Positions 52,170 to 63,018 of a DNA stretch of 64,000 nucleotides are shown here, piece by piece (positions within the stretch are counted from its first letter, which is position 1; each line of letters opens with the position of its first letter). This DNA comes from Apodemus sylvaticus. Taxonomy: Eukaryota > Chordata > Mammalia > Rodentia > Muridae. Location: the NCBI RefSeq assembly GCF_947179515.1, contig NC_067477.1, positions 132,927,965 through 132,991,964 of the forward strand, read 5' to 3'. The notes below the pieces were generated by a model. That model was not told where the DNA came from. It saw only the letters and a list, made by a program, of their open reading frames with translations, and did not search any database. Made by a program: the position numbers and the translations under genes.

Positions 52170-52450
52170 TTCTCTTTTCTTTGAGAGGTTCTCCTTGTAG
52201 CCCAGGCTAGCCCATAACTCTGGAGCTCAAGTAATATTGCTGCCTCAGCTTTCCATGTAACTGGTACTACATGCATGGATTCCAGCATTCTTATTATAGT
52301 TGTTGTGGGAATGGGAGGTAAGAAATGATGACAAACTAGAGTCTTACTATGTAGCCATGGCTGGCCCAGGACTCACTAGGTAGACCAAGGAGTCCTAGGA
52401 CTTGTAGTGACTCTGCTGATTCTGCTTACCCAGGCTAGGATCACAGCAGT
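52170..52450 (-). mobile_element. Two B1/B4-type SINE fragments
   Basis: First 52182-52285 (CTTGTAGCCCAGGCTAGCCC, ATTGCTGCCTCAGCTTTCC). Second 52335-52450 (GTCTTACTATGTAGCCATGG, CAGGCTAGGATCACAGCAGT). Both inverted and diverged. Confidence 0.6.
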
Positions 52451-53229
52451 ACTTGCACCAGCCCAGTTGCTTGCCTTCTGTGACTACAACCTTACACAGA
52501 ATGGTGCCAAGGCACGTCATTCTTACTATCCAGGTGACAGTCAACTGGGCCAGGGGTTGCTACTATACATCCATTATAAACTAACATATTTCTGCTAGGT
52601 ATTTGAAAGTGGGAGGTGATGGCTGCATCAGATTCCCATGGGGGTGTATCCTAGGTCATGGAAGGTTCCTCCTGGGTTAAGCATGAGGACTGGTGAAGAG
52701 CTAAAGAAACACCCATTACCACGATGAACACGAAGCTTCTGAACAGAGGCAAAGAGATCATGCCACCTTCTGAAGAGATTCTGGCTGATCTCTAACTCCC
52801 CTAGTTTTAGTCTCATGTGGCTTGAATTGCAAGCCTGTGATTGGGAGCCACAAAAGCCTCTTGTCTTCTACCGACAGCCATCTAGCTAGACTGACTTAAG
52901 TGGATTTATGTTCACTGTAGTCAGAGGATCAGAATGAATTAAAGAACATGGAGAGAGTCCTTCTCACCCTCCTCCTGTTACAGGAAGCCCTTGACCTTGA
53001 CTTCTGCCACAGATGTACAAAACCAGTTGTTCATTTGGATTTTCCTATAAAAAATCAAGAAGACGTGACAGTGTCATCATGATTAACATAAAAATAACAC
53101 CAGATATATTATACATGGGTTTAGTGTCTGTGTGACTACAGTCCTGTCGAAAAGAAACTAGGTAAGATTCCTAATACAATTAAAGACCAGTATAAAACAG
53201 TGTATAATCATGTAGTAAACTGCACACAA
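52451..53229. other. Unique sequence
   Basis: No gene or recognised repeat. Confidence 0.4.
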
Positions 53230-53545
53230 CAAGGGGCTGAAGTGATGGCTCAGCGGGCAAAGTTCTGAATCCCCAGAACTCATGTAAGAGTCGGGTGGCA
53301 CTGGTCTGTAATTCCAGCTCCAGGAGGGCAGAACCAAGGGATCCCTGAAACAAACTGCCTCGAGAGACTATCCAAAATAGCAAGCCCCAAGGCCAGGGAG
53401 AGCCCTTGCCTAATCAATAAGATGGAGAACTAGGGAGGAAGACACCTGATGTGAACCTTGGGGCGGGGTTCTATATGCACATGCTCACACATGTGGATAC
53501 ATATGTACCATTACCACAACGCGATATGCAACAAGACAAAACCAA
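53230..53545 (+). mobile_element. RSINE1-like SINE
   Basis: GGGGCTGAAGTGATGGCTCA head, GGCACTGGTCTGTAATTCCA, GGAGGAAGACACCTGATGTG and GCACATGCTCACACATGTGG tail follow the rodent RSINE layout. Confidence 0.72.
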
Positions 53546-53621
53546 ATCTTTATCACTGCACAGCACAGAATCATTACAAGTGTGTATCTGGAAAGAGATC
53601 CTTGAGAATTCATGGGACAGA

Positions 53622-53696
53622 GAGACTTGGGAGGCAGAGGCAGGAGGATCTCTATGAGTTCAAGGCCAGCCTGGTCTGCAGAGGAAGTTCCAGGAC
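53622..53696 (+). mobile_element. B1 SINE, internal fragment
   Basis: CTTGGGAGGCAGAGGCAGGA, TGAGTTCAAGGCCAGCCTGG, GAAGTTCCAGGACA; both ends missing. Confidence 0.8.
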
Positions 53697-53759
53697 ACAC
53701 ACACAGGAATGGACAGAGAGAACGATCAATGAAGACCAAAGAAATTCAGTTGCTAGTTG

Positions 53760-54790
53760 CTAGGAATCCCCTTAAAAATAGTTCTTTTGGCTCTGATTAC
53801 TATTCCAGTTCGTGTTGGGTCCTATGGTGAAAACAAGTGTTCTCTGTAACCTCAGAGTTTCTCAGCAAAGTCTTTTTCATGGTAGTAGCTGGAGGTTGGG
53901 AAATTATGTTGCCCTGGGTCCAATCAGCCATTTGTCCTAGTGACAAAGTACTTTGAAGCTATTGTTGACTATTCTGTGCTGTCCTGCATCGTGTCCTGAC
54001 TGGTGGCAAAAAAAAATAAAATAAATTTAAAAAATCACTTAGATATGAACATGTGCAAATTTGTGCAACAATGTGTGTGACTTTATAACCTAATCACCTT
54101 ATATCAATCAAATAGAAGTAATCTTTTAAAGTTACAGTAAAAGAAAATCACAGCAGTTTCATGTAATCTTCTAAAACACATACAACAGAGCCAGGAACAT
54201 GAAACAAAAATGTGTTGTTTTATAGCTCATTATTTCTGTAATTATCACATGAATGTAAAATTGATCTATATAATTACCAACAAGGGCCTTTATTCGGTGT
54301 TATCAAATACCAAGGACCCCACAGACTTTTATTAGAAGCCATGAGTGGTTGTTCTTTGTGGATACGCAGTCACTGTAACAGAGTTTGCCCATCAACTGTG
54401 TTCAGAAGAATACAATGAAAAGGGTGCTTTAAAAGACGACCATCCCTTCCCCTAGTTCAGCTGTTTCCTGTGCCAAATTCAGACTTAAAGTGCAGTAAAG
54501 AATAAAAGAAGGCCGGCTGGAGGAGTCTCATACACGGCCTAGTGGTTTCGCCTTTTAAATAGTGCTTAGAAAAGGGCAATTTTCTTTTTAATCTCTAGTG
54601 TCTTTGATCTTTTCACTTCAAAGATAATCAATTAGCTTTTAATTACTTTTTAAAAATTAGAGTGTTGCATATTATGTATCGCTTCAATTTCTATTTAGAA
54701 TTAAACTATACTTAGGACTTGTTAGGTAATGAGAGCCCCAGACCTTGACATTTGTTCAAAGTATGCATTCATATTTATTTATTTGTTTAC
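53760..54790. promoter_or_regulatory. Repeat-poor AT-rich block, candidate enhancer
   Basis: About 1 kb with no recognised repeat. At 54602-54646 it packs CTTTGATC and TTCAAAG (TCF/LEF-like, opposite orientations), CAATTAG and TTTAATTAC (homeodomain-like). Suggestive of a conserved element, unproven. Confidence 0.3.
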
Positions 54791-54794
54791 GTAC

Positions 54795-54885
54795 TTACTT
54801 TATTTGAGATAAGGTTTCAATCTGTAGCCCAGGCAGGCCTGAAACTCATTATGTAGCCCAGGCTGACCAGGCTAATACAGGGTAC
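54795..54885 (-). mobile_element. B1/B4-type SINE
   Basis: Inverted: TTTGAGATAAGGTTTCAATC, TGTAGCCCAGGCAGGCCTGA, AACTCATTATGTAGCCCAGG. Confidence 0.72.
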
Positions 54886-55160
54886 ATTTCTGAGAAAGAC
54901 CATAGGGCTAGAAATGGAGCCTTGGAAAGTCCTGGCAAGGAGTGAGGACTTGTGTGACGTGGCAGTCCCGTATGGATTGTATAATCTCTGTCACAAAAGC
55001 CTGGGGCCCGGTATATACTATGATTGGCTCTATTTTTAAGTGCATTTAAACTTTAACTAATAAAGAAGTTTGAGGCAAGCATAGCTAATGTGAACTCACC
55101 ACTTCAGCTACACAGAGACTGAGGCAGGATGATAGCTTTCTGGAGTTTATGATTTATTGG
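54886..55160. other. Insertion site flank
   Basis: No gene; it ends with ATTGG (55156-55160), the left copy of the MaLR target duplication. Confidence 0.5.
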
Positions 55161-55549
55161 TGTCTTAGTCAGGGTTTCTATTCCTGCACAAACATCATGA
55201 CCAAGAAGCAAGTTGGGTTTATTGAGCTTACACTTCCACGTTGCAGTTCATCACTAAAGGAAGTCAGGACTGGAACTCAAGCAGGTCAGGAAGCAGGAGC
55301 TGATGCAGAGGCCATGGAGGGATGTTTCTTACTGGCTTGCTTCCCCTGGCTTAATCAGCCTGCTCTCTTATAGAACTCAAGAATACCAGCCCAAAGGTGT
55401 ACCACCCACAAGGGGCCCTCCCCCCTTGATCACTAATTGAGACAATGCCCCACAGTTGGATCTCATGGAGGCACTTCCCCAACTGAAAACTCCTTTCTCT
55501 GTGATAACTCCAGCCTGTGTCAAGTTGACACACAAAACTAGCCAGTACA
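55161..55549 (-). repeat. 3' LTR of the MaLR element (ORR1)
   Basis: 389 bp. The plus strand begins TGTCTTAGTCAGGGTTTCTA. Compared with its partner it lacks about a dozen bases at AAGTTGG/GTTTATTG (55214) and differs at a few sites near 55378-55420, indicating mutations since insertion. Confidence 0.93.
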
Positions 55550-56685
55550 ATTGACCCCTTGTCAATTTGACACACAAACACATCACTATTAAGCCTCAAC
55601 CCTTACTTTCTTATTCATCCCCAAGATCTAAATTACTTTAAAAGTCCCACAGTCTTTACATATTAAAAGTTCAATCACCTTAAAATGTCCAATATCTTTC
55701 AAATTCAAAGTCTTTTAAAAATTCAAAGTTTCTCAACTGTGGGCTCCTTCTTCCAGAAGAATACTTTCTTCCTTCAAGAGGGAAACATATCAGGGCACAG
55801 TCACAAACAAAAGCAAAACTCAAACTCCAAATGTCCAATGTCTGGGATCCAACTCACGATCTTCTGGGCTCCTCCAAGGGCGTGGGTCACTTCTCCAGCT
55901 CTGCCCTTTGTAGCACACAGCTTGTCTTCTAGGCTCCAGTGGCCTGTACTCCACTGATGCTGCTGTTCTTGGTGGTCATCGTATAGTACTAGCATCTCCA
56001 AAACACTGTTGACTTCTACTGTAATTAGGCTTCACCAATAGCCTCTCATAGGCTCTCATTATGGTGACAAGCCTCTGCTCCTATTCATGACCCATTCAAG
56101 TCCTGGGCCATCAATTGCAACTCAGGCTGCACCTTCACCAATGGCCTTCCGTGGCCTCTCACTGTGCCAAGAGCCTCAGCTGCTCTTTATGACCCCTTCA
56201 TGCCTTCAAAACCAGTACCATCTGGGTGACTCTTACACAGTACCAAGTCCAGCCACAGCACAAAATACAACTGTGGCTATCTCTGGAACACACACTCTGT
56301 GCTCTCAGAAAACACTTCCAAGAAGATTTCATCTCAGTGATGCTGGTCTCTTCTTAATCACTGCTAATTTCTTAGCTCCAGCTAACCAGCATCAATAGTC
56401 CCAGTAACACAAAGGTTTGCTTTAGTGGTTCTGGTATCTTGTTACTTACAGCTGATTTTTCAGCCCCAGCTAACCAAAACCACAGAATCTTCACAATCAA
56501 AACATGGCCACTTTAAGAGTCTTTAATCTTCCCTCTGAAATTTAACAAGCCAGGCCTCCATCTTCTGCACTGTTCATAACATTGTCTTCCAAGCTCCTAC
56601 AGAACTTTCCACAGCTTTTCTAGCTCAAAGTTCCAAAGTCCTTCCACAATCCTCTCCAAAACATGGTCAGGTTGTCACAGGAATA

Positions 56686-56704
56686 CCCCACTATGCTGGT
56701 ACCA
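56686..56704 (-). other. Primer-binding site, tRNA-Leu-like
   Basis: The minus strand reads TGGTACCAGCATAGTGGGG, three bases inside the 5' LTR. The first nine bases match the 3' end of tRNA-Leu(UAA) including CCA; the rest matches with a small insertion. Leucine priming is what names ERVL. Confidence 0.75.
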
Positions 56705-56707
56705 ATT

Positions 56708-57104
56708 TGTCTTAGTCAGGGTTTCTATTCCTGCACAAACATCATGACCAAGAAGCAAGTTGGGGAGGAAAGCGTTTATTGAGCTTACACTTCCACGTTG
56801 CAGTTCATCACTAAAGGAAGTCAGGACTGGAACTCAAGCAGGTCAGGAAGCAGGAGCTGATGCAGAGGCCATGGAGGGATGTTTCTTACTGGCTTGCTTC
56901 CCCTGGCTTAATCAGCCTGCTCTCTTATAGAACCCAAGAATATCAGCCCAGGGATGGCACCACCCACAAGGGGTCCTCCCCCCTTGATCACTAATTGAGA
57001 AAATGCCCTACAGTTGGATCTCATGGAGGCACTTCCAACTGAAACTCCTTTCTCTGTGATAACTCCAGTCTGTGTCAAGTTGACACACGAAACTAGCCAG
57101 TACA
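56708..57104 (-). repeat. 5' LTR of the MaLR element (ORR1)
   Basis: 397 bp. Same ends as the 3' LTR, with the TTGGGGAGGAAAGCGTTTAT segment intact. LTR-LTR divergence (a few percent by eye plus one deletion) could date the insertion. Confidence 0.93.
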
Positions 57105-57225
57105 ATTCGGTAACATAGTAACTGTTTGCCTCAAAAACAAAAGGAAGTTTCAGACAAACAAGCTAATAGCCAGAAGCCTTTGGAAAATCTCACCAAGAAA
57201 AGTCTTTGGTTTCTTTCTCCCTTGT
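57105..57225. other. MaLR right flank
   Basis: Short unique stretch; starts with the right target-duplication copy ATTCG. Confidence 0.5.
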
Positions 57226-57598
57226 TTATATTAGTGTGATAAAATACCCTGAGTAGAAACTCGGGGGCAAAGAGGTTAAAGCTCTCATGGTAGAGTAGCC
57301 AGCTACCACCGTGAGGAACCCCAGGCAGCTGGAGCTGAAGCGGCTGAGACACGGTATCTCAGACAGGAGCAGAGAGAGACCCAGCGTGTGCTCAGTCCAC
57401 TCTCTCCTTTTTATATAGTTCAAGATCCTAATCTAGAATGTGGTGCTGTCCATAGGCCAAGTCTATCCACCTTGATTAATGTAATCAAACCACCCCCCAA
57501 CCCCAAACATGCCCACAGGCCGCCTAATATAGACTACCCCCATTGAGGATAGTCTAGGTGATTCTAGATTAGATAAGGTTGACAATTAAAACCATAGC
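57226..57598 (-). mobile_element. Diverged MaLR-type LTR
   Basis: Plus-strand order GTGATAAAATACCCTGAGTA, TCAGTCCACTCTCTCCTTTT, TATATAGTTCAAGATCCTAA, GATTAATGTAATCAAACCAC, GGTGATTCTAGATTAGATAA, GGTTGACAATTAAAACCATA. This is a frequent rodent LTR pattern whose subfamily I cannot fix. Confidence 0.6.
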
Positions 57599-58967
57599 AC
57601 AGTCTCAACCCCTACAACACAGCTTCTAACTTAACTCTTTAATACCATATGGACCCCCCCTCCAACCTAATATGTCCATGAATTATTCTGTGGCAGGAAG
57701 GAGCTGAGACTTCTTAGCTGCCACAGGTTCATTTTCCAGCTGTGTCTACCACAGATCCCCTCTGCCCATTTATCTGGGAATCTTCCAGTAGATCTGCTTT
57801 ATCCCAGAGCCTGCATTCATCACCTGTGATGTCCAGCCATCCTGTGGCCAGGTCTCATTGAGACACTGCTTTTTGACGCATTACCTAATGGCTGGGGCTC
57901 TGCTGTTTGCTAGAAACATAAGGCTTTTATCTAAAGGCGCAGAGATGTGGCCCTTATAAAGAACCCTCTTAGACTAATAGCATTCAAGCCCTGCATTTCT
58001 CTCTCACCATGAATTTTTCATTCCTACAACCCTTCCCCTTGCTTGTTCACAGAAGAGTCTACCTGGGACTTGATGTCTGTGTTCGTCTCCTTTGTGTCTG
58101 TGTGGTCCCCAGCCTGCTCAGATTCTCAAAATTAGGACTCAAGTCCAACCTCAATCTCGGGGAGAGAAAGACAAGTAAATGGGGAAAGCAAGGCTGCAGA
58201 CAAAGAAGGAAAATAAGGGCAAAGTAGGTTTTGGGCTTCCTTTTGGTGTGGGAACTAAGATAGGAAGAGTTGGCAGAGAGAAAGCATTTACTGTAAAAGA
58301 AAACAAGACATAGCAAATTGAATGAACAATATAAATGTACTTGGGCACAAATGTTAAACTGTTTACATTTGTAATTATTAGTCTTGTCCACTGCCAAACA
58401 CATTTAAATGTTTTGTAGTTTGAAGCATTTCCAGTTGGGCACAATGAGGACTATCTGATACCGCCCACAGTGTTGTAATCATGATCTCAATCAACTCATG
58501 TGCATGAACTCGAAAACACAAGAAGGGGCTGGCTCTGGGGCCACCAGCTTTGGCCTTTCAGGCTATGTGGGTTGCAGGCAGGATGGAGATAGCTTGATCA
58601 ACTTCCTGTCTGAGGAGGAAGTGGGAAGGTGTAGGGCACGTCGATCGCACCCAGCCATGGATGGGGGCTCTGAGGAAAAGGAAAGTGTCCAAGCAAACTC
58701 CTTAAAGTCCTCCAGATGCAGTTCAGTCAGTCAACAGTTGCCGTGCACCTACTGTGTGTTTTGCACAATGGAAGAAACTGTGGTTACCAGACTTCCCTGT
58801 GTGCAGCAGAAGTATTACCTCATCAGGCCCTTTGGTTTTGTTTTGCTCTGTTGTATTTTATAACACAAAGTTGTAAGATTACCAAGGGAACCAATGACTG
58901 CATTAAACAAACACATTTATGATATAGCAATATATATGTGGAACATTTATTGGTCGTGGTATTATTT
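57599..58967. other. Mostly unique sequence
   Basis: No gene called. CCCTTATAAAGAAC (57951) is TATA-like, and a strong acceptor-like string (CCCCTTGCTTGTTCACAG, 58036-58053) sits inside a 72-codon frame (58009-58227). The 121-codon frame at 58498-58863 has no domain. Confidence 0.35.
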
Positions 58968-59045
58968 TTTTCCAGGGCTGGGGATGAGACCCATGGCCTT
59001 GCACAAGCTAGGTAAATGGTCTACGGCTGAGACATATCCCAGCCG
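58968..59045 (-). mobile_element. ID-type SINE
   Basis: Inverted ID: CCAGGGCTGGGGATGAGACC, ATGGCCTTGCACAAGCTAGG, CTGAGACATATCCCAGCC. Confidence 0.8.
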
Positions 59046-59697
59046 TAACCTCTATTATTAACACACTAAGTAAAAGGAGCAGTGAATCTAAGAAATCCTA
59101 CAATTTCAAATCAGTTTGAACTGAAGTTTCCATGGGGGGGGGGAAAGCCCACCTTTGTTAAAGAGTCTAGAAGATTGATTACCTGATTAGAACTTGGTGT
59201 CTATGGAGAATTAGACACCCCTCCACCTCCCAACCACCCCTACACTACTCCCCCACACCCCCCCCAGCTCAGAACTACATTCCCTGATAGAGAAAAGAAA
59301 TTGAGGAAAGAGAAGTTTAATTCCTGAACATTTCTTTGACAGCTGGCTTAATAGAAAACACTTGGGCATGTTTCTGCATCCATTGTGTTACAGTGACCAT
59401 GTTAGGAATCCCTAGGGTACTAGACTTCTGTAGAGCATCTTTGTGAGTCAGGGAGTTTGGAAACCTTGTGGCCCAGGCCACCAGACCATTTTCTGAGACT
59501 TCTGATTTGAAGTTCCCCCACAGATACTTGTATCGGTTACAACTTGTGTATTCTTTAGCTGTGTAAAAGGACCAATTTGATAGAAGTAAATATTTTTAAA
59601 ATGTAAATGTGTATATGCTGGCTGTTTCTTGTCCCCTCCAGATGCCCCTTGCTCTGTGATCTGTATGGATAATATCAGGAGGCTTCCTCTTGTATTT
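59046..59697. other. No feature recognised
   Basis: Unique-looking; it includes a G10 run near 59132 and a C-rich patch at 59220-59270. Confidence 0.4.
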
Positions 59698-59870
59698 GTT
59701 GTATTAGTTCCTTACTTCATGGCTGTGGCAAAATTCCTGTCAAAAGCTATGTAGGAAGTGTTCATTTTGGCTCACAGTTCCATCATGTCAGGGAAGGCCT
59801 GGTGACAGGAACAGGTGGCAATTGGTCAAGTTGAATTCACAGCCAGGAACCAGGGGTGGCCGTCACGAAC
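59698..59870 (-). mobile_element. MaLR-like LTR fragment
   Basis: TTGTATTAGTTCCTTACTTC, TTCATTTTGGCTCACAGTTC, CATCATGTCAGGGAAGGCCT and CAGCCAGGAACCAG, read backwards, fit an old MaLR LTR. Confidence 0.5.
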
Positions 59871-59937
59871 CCCCTTTCTCCTTTCTATGCAGTCGAGGAC
59901 CTCAGCCCAAGATGGCGTTGCCTAAGAGTAGGGTGTC

Positions 59938-60330
59938 TGTCTTCATCAGGGTTTCTATTCCTGCACAAACATCATGACCAAGAAGCAAGTTGGGGAGGAA
60001 AGGGTTTATTCAGCTTATACTTTCACACAGCTGTCATCATCAAAGGAAATCAGGACTGAAGCTCACACAGGTAGGTACTTGAAGGCAGAAACTGATGCAG
60101 AGGCCATAGAGTGGTGCTGCTTACTGGCTTGCTTCCCCTGGCTTGCTCACCTTGCTTTCTTATAGAACCCAAGACAACCAGCCCAGGGATGGCACCACCA
60201 CTCCTGCCTTGATCACTAATTAAGAAAATGCCTTACAGCTGTATCTCAGGAGACATTTCCTTAAGGGAGGCTCCTTTCTCTGTGATAACTCCAGCTTGTG
60301 TCAAGTTGACACACAAAACCAACCAGTGTA
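59938..60330 (-). mobile_element. ORR1 solo LTR
   Basis: The plus strand starts TGTCTTCATCAGGGTTTCTA and ends ACCAACCAGTGTA, with AAGAAGCAAGTTGGGGAGGA, GATGCAGAGGCCATAGAGTG and TCTGTGATAACTCCAGCTTG. About 393 bp, same orientation as the complete MaLR 3 kb away. No clear duplication. Confidence 0.93.
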
Positions 60331-61184
60331 GTGGGTTTTCCCACCTCATTTGACTTACTCTGTGAGATAGTCTCTCACAGACATGCCCCAAGATCTCATG
60401 ACAGTTGGGGTCACCTAGCCTGAGATGACACGAAAGGAAGAGGTGAGACCGAGAAACCCACTTTCTAGTTGAAGAGGGTTCTTTTCATCTCTCCTCTACA
60501 AGTTGAAGCCTCCTGTGAGGAGGCTGTTTGTACTCATACCTCCTCTCCTCTCTTTCTCTCTCCCATTTTTGCTTTTTAAAATCATGATGAATCCTCCTGC
60601 CTTGGCCTCCCAAACAAATACTGGGAGATCTGAGCAATTGTTCTTGGCAACATGAGTCCCTTCTGTTTATATGTCACTGTAGTCTCTTCTTCCTCTCGTC
60701 CCTTTGGACACATGAATGAATACGGACATGTAGCTCAGGAGCTAACACTAGGGGCTAGACTTTATGACTGACCTCTTCTGCCTTGCTTGGAAAGAGTTCT
60801 TCAAAAAACCTGCCCAACATTCCAAACTTGACTGTACGCTTTATTTTTTTGCTGGGCTCTAATACATTTGGTGAGAGTAAAATACATACAATTTAGTGAA
60901 AGCATTATCTGCTGCATTGGATCCACTTGGTTTTAATGTAAACTAGGATGCACGAAGCCTTAGCATCTCAAAGCCTGAGGTTCTTAGTGGTGCTGGATGG
61001 AGAGGGCTGGGTTCATCAACAACCTGCTGATGTCTGTATGGTCAGGCATCTTGATTTTGCCTCTTTTTTTTTTTTTTCATCTATGCATAGATAGAACAGA
61101 AGCACAGTTGTAAAGTGTTTATAAATGCCAGTAGGTTCCTGGTACCAACATATCAATAGCAGGCCATGGATCCTGAATAGCCCA
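60331..61184. other. No gene recognised
   Basis: Unique-looking; AATCCTCCTGCCTTGGCCTC (about 60590) is a short inverted SINE scrap, and a T13 run sits at 61065. Confidence 0.4.
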
Positions 61185-61258
61185 AGCCAATGCCATACTG
61201 GAAATGAAACCCACGAGATCATGCATTTCCTACTATTGAACTACATCCTCAGCTCAAT
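61185..61258 (-). mobile_element. ID-type SINE fragment
   Basis: Inverted: TGCCATACTGGAAATGAAAC, CACGAGATCATGCATTTCC, TTGAACTACATCCTCAGCTC. Confidence 0.6.
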
Positions 61259-61287
61259 CCAGAAGTGCCTAAAATGTGGCCCCCAGA

Positions 61288-61795
61288 TGTATTAGTCAAT
61301 GTTATCTAGAGAAATAACTTATATCATATATAATAGAATACATATAAATAGAATACATATAATAGAATATATATAGAAATATTATATAAAAGGTCCAAGA
61401 ATCCAGTAGTTGTTCAGTCGATGAGGCTGGATCTGTAATATGCCGGAATCATGAAGAAGTAGGATCTCATGCCAGTGAAGGAAGGGACTTGACAGTGAGA
61501 GTGAGAGAAAGCAGGCAAGAGAGAGCAGGCTTCCTTCTCCTGTGTCCTTTATATAGACTTCTAGCAGAAGGTGCGGCCCACATCAAATGTGGCTCTTCCC
61601 ACCTCCCAAGATCTGGGCTAAAGGTGTCTATATTCCCAACTCAAAACATCTGAACAAAAAGTGGGTCTTCTCATTTCAGATTATTTAATTAAGAAAAAAA
61701 ATTCCCCACAGGTGTTCCCAGCTAGCTGCTTGGGTTCTCCTTAGTTCTAGATGTCGTCAGGTTGACAACCAAGAACAGCATTAAACCAAATCAGA
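61288..61795 (-). mobile_element. LTR-like repeat, family unknown
   Basis: GTATTAGTCAATGTTATCTA, AAAGGTCCAAGAATCCAGTA, ATGCCAGTGAAGGAAGGGAC, GGCTCTTCCCACCTCCCAAG and GTCGTCAGGTTGACAACCAA match a common rodent LTR-like repeat read backwards. The AT-rich run at 61317-61390 is part of it. Confidence 0.6.
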
Positions 61796-62066
61796 GCACT
61801 GGCATCACTTGGGAGACCCAAATTCTTGGACTCCGAACTGAGAGCTATAAACTTAGAAACTTCAGAGGTGGAGTTTAGCCGTCTAGGCATTAGGGTCTCA
61901 TTCAGGTGACTCTGAAGCTCAGTAATCCTGGAGACTCTCTGCTGTAAGGAGCCTGTGAGCTAGCACTTCCCACACCTCATCTACCGTGCAGTGAGAGATG
62001 GTCACGTGAGTTCCTCACCCCAATGCTCTGGATCTGAGCATCTTAACTGCATCTTCAGTAAGCATC

Positions 62067-62389
62067 TGTGATTGTTTATATATACTTGGCCCAGGGAGTG
62101 GCCCTATTAGGAGGTGTGGCCTTGTGGGAGTCGGTGTGTCACTGTGGGCGTGGGTTTAAGACCCTTACTCTAGCTGCCTGGAAATCTGTCTTCTCAGAGG
62201 CCAGCAGATGAAAATGCAGACTTTTCATCTCCTCCTGCACCATGCCTGCCTGGATGCTGCCATGCTCCTGCCTTGATGATAATAAACCAAGGAACCTCTG
62301 AACCTGTAAGCCAGCCCCAGCTAAATGTCCTTACAAGAGCAGCCTTGGTCATGGTGTCTGTTCACAGCAGTAAAACTCTAATTAAGGCA
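62067..62389 (+). mobile_element. MT-class solo LTR with perfect duplication
   Basis: Starts TGTGATTGTTTATATATACT and ends CAGTAAAACTCTAATTAAGG then CA. Contains AGGAGGTGTGGCCTTGTGGG and TCATGGTGTCTGTTCACAGC. GCATC flanks it exactly (62062-62066, 62390-62394). Confidence 0.96.
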
Positions 62390-62456
62390 GCATCCTACAG
62401 GGCTTTTACTGCTTGGGACATCACTGGTCATCTAGATCAATGTTTATTCTGTATAG

Positions 62457-62653
62457 CAGTGGTTCTCAACCTTCCTAACACGGAGACGCTTTAATTTAGT
62501 TCCTCATGTTATGATGACACCCCCAGTCATACAATTATCTTGCTGCTACTCCATAATTGTAATTTTGCTACTGTTATGAATTGTAATGTACCTATGCAGG
62601 ATATCTGATACCATATTCCAAAGGGGTCTTGACCCACAGGTTGAGAACCACTG
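62457..62653 (+). mobile_element. URR1-like hAT-Charlie element (MITE)
   Basis: Terminal inverted repeats CAGTGGTTCTCAACCT (62457) and AGGTTGAGAACCACTG (ending 62653) are perfect over 16 bases except one central difference in extension. The 197-bp body has no coding capacity. The flanks (CTGTATAG and CTCTAGAT) suggest a decayed 8-bp target duplication; CTCTAGA is the preferred hAT target core. Confidence 0.9.
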
Positions 62654-62865
62654 CTCTAGATGGGTTTTGTTGTTGTTTTTATTGTCACTGTGTAGGTTTT
62701 CTGTTATTCATAGCCAAATACAGTAAATATTTCCATCAGTATTTAAAATACTAATATAATGTAGTTAAAAGTTTAAAAAGACATTTCCCTTTATGATGGC
62801 AAGAATATAAATGTGATTTTAATATAATAAACACACATGTGGGGCAGAGAGCCAGCTTCCTATGG

Positions 62866-63018
62866 TTTAAAAAAACCAAATTTATTTTATATGTATGGGT
62901 GTTTTACCTGCCTGCCTGCTGCTCTGCCCTCTGAGGCTAGGAAGAGGGCATTGGATACCCGGGAACTGGAGGATGTGAGTTGCCATGTGGGTGCTGTGAA
63001 TCCAATCTGGCTCACTGG
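62866..63018 (-). mobile_element. B3-type SINE
   Basis: Inverted: TTTATTTTATATGTATGGGT, GTTTTACCTGCCTGCCTGCT, GGAACTGGAGGATGTGAGTT, GCCATGTGGGTGCTG; the head is missing. Confidence 0.82.

Larger units (their letters stand above)
55161..57104 (-). mobile_element. Complete ORR1-class MaLR element (LTR-internal-LTR)
   Basis: Two LTRs in the same orientation enclose about 1.16 kb. On the minus strand the 5' LTR is 57104-56708 and the 3' LTR 55549-55161; each starts TGTACTGGCTAGTTT and ends CTGACTAAGACA. Just inside the 5' LTR is a leucine-tRNA-like primer site. ATTGG precedes (55156-55160) and ATTCG follows (57105-57109), a 5-bp duplication with one change. The internal region has no gag or pol frame, as expected for non-autonomous MaLRs mobilised by ERVL proteins. 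Structurally complete copies are much rarer than solo LTRs. Confidence 0.93.

Noticed and set aside
55550..56707. Coding potential (gag/pol) inside the MaLR interior
   Set aside because: Only short unrelated frames exist; MaLR interiors are normally non-coding.
58498..58863. 121-codon plus-strand frame
   Set aside because: No similarity recognised and no splice or promoter context; length is compatible with chance.
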